Shown in pieces: positions 51,906 through 59,782 of a stretch of DNA of 64,000 nt. Source of the stretch: Acidobacteriota bacterium (GTDB lineage Bacteria > Acidobacteriota > Terriglobia > UBA7540); NCBI GenBank assembly GCA_021817045.1, contig JAKAWG010000015.1, positions 1 to 64,000 of the forward strand, in the 5' to 3' direction. The first letter of the stretch is position 1, and each line of letters opens with the position of its first letter. Under the pieces are notes generated by a model. It did no database searches and was not told the origin of the DNA. It saw only the letters and a program-made list of their open reading frames with translations. A program made the translations under genes and the position numbers.

Positions 51906-54328
51906 AATTTTCGCAACTCCACCTTATGTTCTCCTGCAGGCACGTTGAACACAGCCCTGCCGTTCTGCACGGGAATCCGTCCGGATTCCTTGCCGTCCAC
52001 GATAAGGGACAGTCGCCCCGATGCGAATTCCTCCGTCGTCACGCGAGTCTCTGCCGCCGCGTGAATTGTGAAGGAAACGCCGGATGGCTTCAGAGAGTAA
52101 TCGCGAACGACGACGCCACGATCCGCCTGGAACCGCCTCACACCATCGCGGACAAGTTGTGTGAGCTCCGGCCCAATGGAAACGTCATAAACGTGACCGT
52201 CCCACTCCGCCTTGCGAAACTCGCCACGTTCGGGAGGGTCGAGCGCTCCGAAGCGGAATCCATCCCAGGGATTCACGTCGATGTACTGTTCTAGTCCAAC
52301 CAGACAGAGCAGCGTGCCCCAGGTGTAATGGGTATGAGAACTGGCGCCGCCACCCCAGGCAAAGTAACACTCGTCGTAATGTTGATTTTGTTTCCAGTCA
52401 TCCATGAACAGGTTATAGCTCTTTGTGGCGTATTCGAGGGCGACCTTATCAAAATGGTAGCGGTTGAGGCCCTCGTAGACCAGATAGTTGGTCGGCCCCC
52501 AGATGTCGCCACGCCAGTAAAACTGGTCGGCAAAGGCGGGGTTGTCACGCGCGATGGTCGGAATCACATACTTTCCCCAGAACTCCCTGGGATTCAGCAG
52601 ATGCTCTTTCACCATCTCCTCAGCCTGAGCAGGCGTGGCGATTCCCGCAATGAGGGGGTAGAAGTTGGTGGGAGAAAGTTGCTTGGAAAAGCGCCCGTCC
52701 CAATAACGGTTTTCGTAAATACCGTCTGCCGGGTTCCACAGCTTCTTCTGCATCAGTTGCTTGATGCGAGCGTATTCGGCGGAAAACTGGCGGGCGTCCT
52801 GGTCCTTCCCGAGAATCAAGGCCATCTTGGCCAGGCATTCTGCGCCCAGGGCGTAGAGCGAGTTCAAGCCCACATCGTCCAGGTCCAAGGTATAGGTGTG
52901 TGGATTGTAAGTTACGTGGTCCCACATCGGGCTGTCATCCATACCGCTTTCCCACTTGGCCGCTTGCAGGTAGCCGCGTCCGCCGAGCGACGGAGTCGAT
53001 CCACGGTCGCTTCCCCACTCAAGCAGACCGTCGCGGTTACCGTCCCGCCACGGTTGGCCGTCCCCGCGATCAGCGAACCACCGCTCGTGCCACTTTTTGA
53101 GCCGGGGATAGGCCCACTCAAGCAGTTTCCGATCATGAAAACGCTGGTAGATCTTCCACACGCAATAAGCGCCTACCGGCGGCTCGGACCGGTCCGGCGA
53201 AAACCCCGACCCGGACAACACATTCGGCACAAGGCCCGTGGGTGTTTGTGCAAGAAGCACAGCCTTGACGCTCGCTTCTGCCAGCGTCTTGCTTTCCAAG
53301 CTGCTGAGCAGCGCTCCAAAAAAGCAATCCCATTCTCCCTCCGCCCACCCGCCCCAGTCGTGCGCCCAGCGACGGCTGATGCTCGGGAAAATCAGGTTGT
53401 CCGAGCGCGCATAGACCGCATTCCAAGACATGGCATTACCGATTGCGTGCGCGGCACCCGCAAAGAGGCCCGTCGCGGCCGGCCGCTCCTGAGCATAGGC
53501 TTCCGACTTTTCGCGCAGAATGGAGTCGATCTTGCCTGCTTGGAGCAACTCTCGCGCACGCTTTAGGATCGTGCTCTGGTCCCAGCCCAGTTCAGCCACA
53601 AAATGCGCTGTTCCGGATCGGCCCGTCGTAAACTCGATCCCCCCGACTTTGTCGGGCGGATTCCCATCCAACGCGGAGGTCAGCGTGCCTGAGACTTGCA
53701 TGGACTCAGCCAACTGCGTGAGGTGTCCGTAAGTTCCGCTTCCAATCAACGGGCGATCGACCATCACCACAAACTTCGCCGTGGGACCGAACACTCCATC
53801 GAAAAAATTCTGGCCCAGGATGGCCCGGTCCGTCTCGTCCAGGTGATAAAAACCCTGACTCTCCCAAGGGGAATAAGTCTCAAGCACCAGGCGGAACTCC
53901 GCATTGGCAGTCAAACGACCAACGACGGTCGTCCCGTCGACGCGGGACCATTCAAGCGTGACCGGTGCTTCGTGAGGGTGATGCCGCCACGCCATGCGAC
54001 TGTAAGAACCATCTGGTGCGTGCGGGCCAACCTCGCTCACGTCGCTTGAGACCTGGAGGCCATCAAGGAAACCGCCTCTGCCTAGCGAGCCTACTCGCAC
54101 CGCAAAGTTTGCTGGCTGGTGAAACGCGCGAGCGATAAAAACCACGCCATTCCACGCTGCGGGATCAAACGCACCGATTTTTACGCTGCTGAAAGCTGCG
54201 GAGGGTTGAGCAAAAGCTACGGCGTTCGCCGCCAAAAATAGCAAGGCGAGAAGAACAAGCCTGCGACACACACTCGCGGCACCGCCGCCTCTAAGTGCGA
54301 CAACAGCTCCAATCCATTGGTTCAACAT
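51902..54328 (-). CDS. GH63/MGH1-like (alpha/alpha)6 glycosidase, secreted
   Basis: Protein of 808 residues with a signal (LVLLALLFLAANAVAFAQ). The N-terminal beta-sandwich runs to about residue 270. The barrel contains WGGWAEGEWDCFFGALLSSL, DGLLEWGSDRGSTPS, SGMDDSPMWDHVTYN, the ENRYWDGRFSKQLSPTNFYP helix and FADQFYWRGDIWGPTNYLVY, which is the signature of mannosylglycerate-hydrolase/GH63 (YgjK, trehalase-like) enzymes. A C-terminal beta domain (VSFTIHAAAETRVTTEEFAS to the end) may be a carbohydrate-binding addition. Substrates in this group include alpha-glucosides and glycosylglycerates. First gene of the coupled pair with the following six-hairpin hydrolase; a 447-bp upstream gap contains an inverted repeat. 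Confidence 0.85.
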   Translation of the reverse strand: MLNQWIGAVVALRGGGAASVCRRLVLLALLFLAANAVAFAQPSAAFSSVKIGAFDPAAWNGVVFIARAFHQPANFAVRVGSLGRGGFLDGLQVSSDVSEVGPHAPDGSYSRMAWRHHPHEAPVTLEWSRVDGTTVVGRLTANAEFRLVLETYSPWESQGFYHLDETDRAILGQNFFDGVFGPTAKFVVMVDRPLIGSGTYGHLTQLAESMQVSGTLTSALDGNPPDKVGGIEFTTGRSGTAHFVAELGWDQSTILKRARELLQAGKIDSILREKSEAYAQERPAATGLFAGAAHAIGNAMSWNAVYARSDNLIFPSISRRWAHDWGGWAEGEWDCFFGALLSSLESKTLAEASVKAVLLAQTPTGLVPNVLSGSGFSPDRSEPPVGAYCVWKIYQRFHDRKLLEWAYPRLKKWHERWFADRGDGQPWRDGNRDGLLEWGSDRGSTPSLGGRGYLQAAKWESGMDDSPMWDHVTYNPHTYTLDLDDVGLNSLYALGAECLAKMALILGKDQDARQFSAEYARIKQLMQKKLWNPADGIYENRYWDGRFSKQLSPTNFYPLIAGIATPAQAEEMVKEHLLNPREFWGKYVIPTIARDNPAFADQFYWRGDIWGPTNYLVYEGLNRYHFDKVALEYATKSYNLFMDDWKQNQHYDECYFAWGGGASSHTHYTWGTLLCLVGLEQYIDVNPWDGFRFGALDPPERGEFRKAEWDGHVYDVSIGPELTQLVRDGVRRFQADRGVVVRDYSLKPSGVSFTIHAAAETRVTTEEFASGRLSLIVDGKESGRIPVQNGRAVFNVPAGEHKVELRKL

Positions 54329-54775
54329 AGCGACATCCCTCTTTAGCGAAATGGAGCCTACGGCTTATCATCCAAAACAGCCGCATTCTGGGCAAACAAT
54401 TTCCCCTTTTTCGGCCTATTTTTCCTGCTAACCGTCTTGTTTTCTATCGATTCGATCTCTGACCAACAATTCGTTTCGATTACCCATTTAGAATCAGTCA
54501 GATAGGCAGCCCCCGGGAGATTGTTGGTCATTGTTCGTCCTGACGGCCCTTTGTTCTCAATGGGTTATAAACGTGCCCCCCTAACCATCTTTTTTCTTGC
54601 GGTTCCTTCAGGGCAGGTCGCTCGAATCCCGCACTGCGGGATCCTCGCCTTTTTATGCCGCGAAGGGCCATGCGATCAATCGGTTCCATGGCAGTCCCTG
54701 ACTCAGTTTTGCGCGAGGGGAAACCCGACCTTCGGGATTAGCGAGGGTGCACTTTGGCTCTTGTAGGCTAGCATA
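54329..54775. other. Intergenic region upstream of the hydrolase pair
   Basis: No gene recognised in 447 bp. It holds the inverted repeat GACCAACAAT/ATTGTTGGTC (54461-54529) and an AT-rich stretch with AACAATTTCCCC at 54396. A hairpin ATCCCGC-ACT-GCGGGAT lies at 54626-54642, and a short hairpin CCCGA-CCT-TCGGG at 54724-54736 could be a weak terminator for the gene ending at 54776. Confidence 0.55.
54461..54529. promoter_or_regulatory. Candidate operator: GACCAACAAT inverted repeat
   Basis: GACCAACAAT at 54461-54470 and its exact reverse complement ATTGTTGGTC at 54520-54529 are 49 bp apart, about 130-200 bp upstream of the GH63-like gene. A further ATTGTTCG follows at 54530. The core AACAAT is shared with the site cluster at 41904-42022. 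Confidence 0.45.
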
Positions 54776-57685
54776 CTAGTGATCGCCATGGGTGTCAACA
54801 GGCTGCACAGTCTTCGAGCCCGCTTGTGCAATTCGGTCGCGGCACAGCAATTCAGCGCGATTGCGGCGCAAATTGAGGCCCGTTGGTCCTTTCGGGTAGG
54901 GCCTGCTGCCCATCAACCCTCTCCATAGAATGTGGTTGTACCGGCTAAAGTTGAAGTCATCTTCGACCCTGAAGTTCATGCCCCGCGTTACTGCCGTCCA
55001 GTAGGCGGCATCGTGCGTTGGCCTTAGTGGCTTGAGCTTGGCAACGGACGCCGGTAGCGGGAGGCCCGTACCCACCAGCATCGCGGAAGCCGTCGCGGTG
55101 TAATTCCAGCTTGTTTGGTTGAGGTCGAAAACGTCTGCCATCGGCACCGCAAGCGCATCGCTGATATTGAGAGGCTTGAGACCGAGAATGACTTCCATAG
55201 TTCGCACGAAGTCGACCGTGTTATAGCGGGTGGAAACAACCGCGTGATGCTTAACATAGGGTCCGACGATGAACGCGATACTGCGGTGCGTATCGACATG
55301 GTCCGGGCCATCCTGTGAATCGTCTTCGATCACAAAGATCAGTGTGTCCTTCGCATAGCGGCTGCGCGCGATCTTTTGCACGAGCAGGCCCACGGCGTAA
55401 TCGTCATCGGCTTGCTGCCGTTCCGGGGTATTGATGTGATAGATGGCTGTGCCGAAATCGCCGGTGTGATCGTGCATGAAGCGAACCAAGATCAGCGCCG
55501 GCAATCCGCCGTGCGCATAGTGCGCATCGAAGTCGCGCGTAAACTCCTTGTACCGGAAGTAATCAGGAAAAGAGTTGTCGAAGCCACGGAAGTAAATGTC
55601 GGTCACAGGAGCGAGCGATACACTGTCCGGATACGCTACCTGGGTCTTCGTTTTATAGGGATCGGTTAGCTCGGGAATGCTGAACTTCGCGTAGGCGCCA
55701 GTGAGGTTGTAACGGGTGGTATCGATGAAGAAGCCGTAATTGCGGATGGAAAGCCCCGCGCGCTTGGCTTGATCCCAAAGATAGCCCGCGCCGGGCTCGT
55801 CGTCGGGCCCATCAGGGGCTGCGACATCGGTGGTGCCAGGCAGAACGTCACGGTCGTTCGGAGTGAGGGGATTCGCCGCCAGGCGCTGGTGCAGCGTGGC
55901 TAAGCCAACGTTCACGTTACGATTGTCTCCTTCGGTATCGTAAGAGAGTCCGCGACCGGCGTAGTTCACGACAACTCCTTTTTCGACCATATCGGGAGCG
56001 CGCGCGGAAGTTGACCACGGCCAGCCGTCCATGCTCACTTCGCTTCGGTCGTAGAAATTGTCGAGATCTACGAAGTCCAACGCGAGCTTGTGCTCGTTCG
56101 GCGTGATGGCTTGGCCAAACTCGGTCAGCGAAGGGTCGCCGTTGCCAACGGGAAGGTCACCAAGCACCTGATCGTACGTTCGGTTTTCCTTAATGATGTA
56201 AATAACGTGCTTGATCTTCCCGCGGAGGGCCGCCATTTTTCGCCAGTCTTTTGCGCTCACCTTGCGTTGATAGTGATTGTCTTCCGCCACCCGCTCGGTG
56301 AGCGCGTCAAGCTGAGTTTGCGTCGGAGTGGGAAAGCTCTGCAATCCCGCCTTGATTAATTGGAGATCGTATTGGTTCGCAGACCGGCAGCCGGCCGTCG
56401 TCTTCCCATTCACCCCTCTGCCATAACAGAAACCAGGATTCGGGCCCGTGGGCGACTTGGCGTTTGCTACGTACATATAACTTCCGTCACCATTGAAGCT
56501 AACCGAGTCCGGATACAATCCGGTTGGGATCAACCCGATGACCTTTCCGTCCTTCAGGCTGACCACCGCCACATCGTTAGCCGTGCCGTTGGTCACGCAG
56601 AGAAGTTTTCCGTCGCGGGACAACGTGACGCTGTTCGTGTTATTTCCGGTGCGGTCAAATGGAGCGTGGGAAAACTGCGGCGCATCGCCGACAAAAACGT
56701 TCTCCACAACCCGATTGCGCGCCGTGTCGATCACCGCCACCGAATCAGATTCGTCCTGCGCAACATAGAGTCTTGTTCCTTCTGAGTTCAGGCACATTTT
56801 GTTCGGCTGGCCGCGCAAACGAATCCGCGTGACCAGTTTGGGCTTGTGACCCAGCCTCACCACATCAATCTCGCGGTCTCGAAGGCTCGAGATGTAGGCC
56901 GTCGCGTTGCCCTTAATTACAACCCAGAACGGGTATTCGCCCCCGGGGATGCCGGACTGAGCGGGATTGATTTTTCCCGGGCGCAGATCGAGCTCGCCGG
57001 TTTTCGTCCACCTATTTCGGATTCCCTTGGTGAGCACCGAGATGGAATCGTTGTAGTAGTCGGCGACGACGATTTGCCGGCCATTTGCGGTGATCGCAAT
57101 TCCTGCCGCCTGGGGCTTGACGTCAAGCCCAACTCCCTTACCCTGGTGCCCCAGGGCGACGGGGCTTCCCTTCCGTTCTACCCAGCCGTTTGCGCCTAGA
57201 TCGTAAATGTGAACGTCGTCATCGACTCCGCCGGAAACGTAAAACGATCTTCCGCTCGGATCGAACGCGATACCGCAGTACGTGTTCGCCACTCGAATCG
57301 CCTGGACCTGAATCGGGATGCGATGGGCGATGTTGAAGACGAAGACGAACTGGGTCGAATCCCGCGGAATGGTCCGGCCCGCTCGATTGTTGAGCCTGTT
57401 GTAACCCGACGTGAGCACCAGGAGCGTCTTGTGATCCGGACTCACAACTGTCGTGACCGCGCCACCGGCGACGTAATTCGGAAAATCCTTCAACCCGGGA
57501 TTAAGAGTCTGAAACCGTGAGCCAGGAACTGCAAGAGGGGTGATCCGCACGCCCTGGTTGGGAACGTTCATCACGGCAGACGTCAGCCCGACGAGGTTCT
57601 GAGCTGCAAGAATGGAAGGAATCATCAGAAACACAGCAAGCGAAACTGCCCATTGGCCGCCTGCCATACGCTTGCACAAATTCAC
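54776..57685 (-). CDS. YVTN beta-propeller/phosphoesterase fusion, secreted
   Basis: Two-domain exported protein. The GTG at 57685 is chosen because AAGGAGG lies 6 bp upstream; it gives the signal GGQWAVSLAVFLMIPSILAA. Residues about 60-440 form a propeller with blades such as GIAFDPSGRSFYVSGGVDDD, GIAITANGRQIVVADYYNDS and SVTLSRDGKLLCVTNGTAND. From about residue 510 comes an acid-phosphatase/phospholipase C-type phosphoesterase domain: IKHVIYIIKENRTYDQVLGD, then DNFYDRSEVSMDGW, then TLIFVIEDDSQDGPDHVDTH and RSIAFIVGPYV, with the Asp/His metal residues of the alkaline-phosphatase superfamily. Similar fusions are known in Acidobacteriota (family memory). The substrate is unknown. A 27-bp element 140 bp upstream is shared with the next gene. 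Confidence 0.88.
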   Translation of the reverse strand: MNLCKRMAGGQWAVSLAVFLMIPSILAAQNLVGLTSAVMNVPNQGVRITPLAVPGSRFQTLNPGLKDFPNYVAGGAVTTVVSPDHKTLLVLTSGYNRLNNRAGRTIPRDSTQFVFVFNIAHRIPIQVQAIRVANTYCGIAFDPSGRSFYVSGGVDDDVHIYDLGANGWVERKGSPVALGHQGKGVGLDVKPQAAGIAITANGRQIVVADYYNDSISVLTKGIRNRWTKTGELDLRPGKINPAQSGIPGGEYPFWVVIKGNATAYISSLRDREIDVVRLGHKPKLVTRIRLRGQPNKMCLNSEGTRLYVAQDESDSVAVIDTARNRVVENVFVGDAPQFSHAPFDRTGNNTNSVTLSRDGKLLCVTNGTANDVAVVSLKDGKVIGLIPTGLYPDSVSFNGDGSYMYVANAKSPTGPNPGFCYGRGVNGKTTAGCRSANQYDLQLIKAGLQSFPTPTQTQLDALTERVAEDNHYQRKVSAKDWRKMAALRGKIKHVIYIIKENRTYDQVLGDLPVGNGDPSLTEFGQAITPNEHKLALDFVDLDNFYDRSEVSMDGWPWSTSARAPDMVEKGVVVNYAGRGLSYDTEGDNRNVNVGLATLHQRLAANPLTPNDRDVLPGTTDVAAPDGPDDEPGAGYLWDQAKRAGLSIRNYGFFIDTTRYNLTGAYAKFSIPELTDPYKTKTQVAYPDSVSLAPVTDIYFRGFDNSFPDYFRYKEFTRDFDAHYAHGGLPALILVRFMHDHTGDFGTAIYHINTPERQQADDDYAVGLLVQKIARSRYAKDTLIFVIEDDSQDGPDHVDTHRSIAFIVGPYVKHHAVVSTRYNTVDFVRTMEVILGLKPLNISDALAVPMADVFDLNQTSWNYTATASAMLVGTGLPLPASVAKLKPLRPTHDAAYWTAVTRGMNFRVEDDFNFSRYNHILWRGLMGSRPYPKGPTGLNLRRNRAELLCRDRIAQAGSKTVQPVDTHGDH

Positions 57686-57824
57686 CTCATGCCTCCTTGA
57701 ATAGACGTCTGACCGGGTTTCCGTCCAGCAGAAAAGCCCCATTTTCAGCCGCTGCTCAGATCCTTGATTCTTCAATCTGCACGAGGACGGACCGCATTAC
57801 CGTCAAGTGGTCGAGAGGTTCCAG

Positions 57825-57851
57825 CGCGTCTTCGCAGCAACCATCTTCATT
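57825..57851 (-). promoter_or_regulatory. 27-bp upstream element, copy 1
   Basis: On the forward strand it begins CGCGTCTTCGCAGCAACCAT. It matches 59588-59614 at 25 of 27 bases. The near edge is 139 bp upstream of the GTG start at 57685. The conserved distance to two start codons suggests a regulatory or promoter element rather than a random repeat. Confidence 0.5.
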
Positions 57852-57959
57852 GGGACGCGAGACCATGTCAAGGGGGCCGTGTTGGTTAATTTCGCGCGCT
57901 TTTAATTTGTTTGAAAATCTGGCCCAACGCGGGCAGGCAAAGCGAGTTGCCTGAAGTGG

Positions 57960-59447
57960 CTAGTGAGGGTCTTGCTTCACGGTGTGCGCGACTGGCGTCC
58001 GCCCCAAGCGGATTTCCATGGCCGTATCCTTGGGGAACACCACGTCCTGCCCTCGCGAAAGCAATTGAGAATAAATGGACCAAGCAGCACCGTAGGCGGC
58101 AAACCCAGCGGTGACCGGCTGAAGGTGAAGTCCGAGTGCCATGATTATACCTGTAAATCCGAAGCCCAAGCCTCCGCCCAAGATCTGGCCGCTGGCAGGA
58201 CCGTTCGTATCGGTATAGACGCCGTTGGGGCGGACATCGGTATCCGGCATCGCCGACGTCGCTGCAATCAAGACAGCTAGCGCAGGCTTAGCGTAACGCA
58301 GCTTTGAAGCCGTCGAGTGCGCCCCGCCTTCTGAATCGAGCTTGACTCGCTCTTTCTTGTTCACATCCACCGCCTGCAGGCTCCCCTCGACCATGTGCGG
58401 CATACCTTGAGGCGTCTGAATCTTTTGAAACGTAAAGCGCAAAATCCCGTTGCGATGCAACCTCATTCGCCGCGCAGGCTCTACCTCAACCACTGTGCCG
58501 TCAAGCTTGCTGCCTTCGGGAATAATCAACTTGTGTCCTTTCGAGAAGACCGGACGGGTGACCATCGCCTCTACCGGCATGCCCCGGTGCGCAGTCTCGG
58601 AGCTGAGAGGGGTCATCAGGACGGCTTCGATAAGGCTATTAGGAGGAGGCACGGTTCCCACTCGTTTAAGTTCCGATGCAGGCACTCGGGCCAAGCCCAG
58701 CGGAACCGGCTTTTCCACAACAGCCGTGAAACGAGCTCCAGCCGGTAAGAACTGACGATGATAAGGCAACCCGGCCAGCAGCCATTCCTTGATGCGATGG
58801 ACGCGACCGGGCTTTTTGATGTCCGCGAACAACTGTTTCTTATCCTGTTCGATTTGTCGACGGGCATCGCGGACCGCCCTCGACACGGCACCTTTTTTCT
58901 TGGCCGGCGGCGCGCCTGCGACTTGGAGATGGACCATCTGGGCCGTCGCTGGAGAAACGTTGGTCTGAATGGGGATGCGGCGACCACCCTGCAGTACGAG
59001 CGTGTCAAACTCCACTTGCTCGCTACGCAAGGGCGTAAAATTCCCATGCACGATCGCCTCGATGCGCTTTTTGCGTGGTGCGCTCGTGACGGCTGTGACA
59101 TGTCCCAGCACCGGGGATCCGGCCGGCACCACAACACGGTCAAATGAGTACACTGGCTGCGCCAGCGTTCCCTCCACAGGTTCACCCTTGCGGCCAATTG
59201 GGATCCGGTGGGCCAACGCAATACTAAGCGCCCTGCCCTTCGCAAGAGTGAGTGGAACTGTAACCGCCGGGTCGCCGGACCGCATCGTTGTGATTTGAGG
59301 AGATGAAGACTTGGGTTGAGCGCTCAGAGCGAGCACGGGAAACGAGGCAAGGAGGCAAAGCAGAGCGCCTCTGGCAAAAGAAAGAATGGCCTGCCCGCAC
59401 TCCGTCCCAGAAGCCGTCTTCCTCGGTTCGCTTGGTCGGTTGAGCAT
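57960..59447 (-). CDS. Secreted protein with VirB10/TrbI-like beta segments
   Basis: Function unknown. A signal peptide (ARGALLCLLASFPVLALSAQ) leads into a protein with repeated beta segments of the type G-x-V-x-A-x-L/T-x-P-V-(x)n-IPxGSxLxGxV. The clearest are GTLAQPVYSFDRVVVPAGSP and PVEAMVTRPVFSKGHKLIIP followed by EGSKLDGTVVEV. This pattern is used by VirB10/TrbI and related envelope barrels. Between them is a Lys-rich helix (RQIEQDKKQLFADIKK). Near the C-terminus a glycine-rich hydrophobic pair (GGGLGFGFTGIIMALGLHLQ; TAGFAAYGAAWSIYSQLL) may insert in membrane. ATG at 59447 chosen; a GTG at 59483 is possible. The gene shares an upstream element with the phosphoesterase gene downstream. Confidence 0.7.
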   Translation of the reverse strand: MLNRPSEPRKTASGTECGQAILSFARGALLCLLASFPVLALSAQPKSSSPQITTMRSGDPAVTVPLTLAKGRALSIALAHRIPIGRKGEPVEGTLAQPVYSFDRVVVPAGSPVLGHVTAVTSAPRKKRIEAIVHGNFTPLRSEQVEFDTLVLQGGRRIPIQTNVSPATAQMVHLQVAGAPPAKKKGAVSRAVRDARRQIEQDKKQLFADIKKPGRVHRIKEWLLAGLPYHRQFLPAGARFTAVVEKPVPLGLARVPASELKRVGTVPPPNSLIEAVLMTPLSSETAHRGMPVEAMVTRPVFSKGHKLIIPEGSKLDGTVVEVEPARRMRLHRNGILRFTFQKIQTPQGMPHMVEGSLQAVDVNKKERVKLDSEGGAHSTASKLRYAKPALAVLIAATSAMPDTDVRPNGVYTDTNGPASGQILGGGLGFGFTGIIMALGLHLQPVTAGFAAYGAAWSIYSQLLSRGQDVVFPKDTAMEIRLGRTPVAHTVKQDPH

Positions 59448-59782
59448 ATTTTGTTTGATTATACCTCTCTCTACTGGCCTCACGCCGGCTCGGCGCGCGC
59501 CGGGATTTCATTCTTAATTGAGATGCCAGAAACTCTGATGGCGTCATCTTGGCGTATCGAAAAGGTCGCTATGGTCCAGCCTGGCAACGCGTCTTCGCGG
59601 CAACCATCTTCTTTAGTTATAATCAGGATTTGTTTCCGGGATGATTGGGGGGTATTCGGTCTCCCTAGCGCGGAGGCCGACGTATACTGTTACACGAGTC
59701 CGTTATTTTCCTCGATGTTCGCCGGGTGTATTCCAGGAAGATGCCTCACTCCCATCGCCGCTTGTCGTGCCGCGTGTTTCTA
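59448..59782. other. Intergenic region upstream of the VirB10-like gene
   Basis: 335 bp without a gene. It contains TATAAT (minus strand, around 59458-59463), a poorly placed candidate -10, and the second copy of the 27-bp element at 59588-59614. It also separates this gene from the end of the glycosyltransferase operon. Confidence 0.5.
59588..59614 (-). promoter_or_regulatory. 27-bp upstream element, copy 2
   Basis: Begins CGCGTCTTCGCGGCAACCAT on the forward strand; 25 of 27 bases equal to 57825-57851. Its near edge is 140 bp upstream of the ATG at 59447, almost the same distance as copy 1 from its gene. Confidence 0.5.

Noticed and set aside
54626-54642. Hairpin ATCCCGC-ACT-GCGGGAT as a terminator
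   Set aside because: The T-run lies about 8 bp after the stem and the only nearby gene ends are in the wrong place for that strand; kept only as a note.
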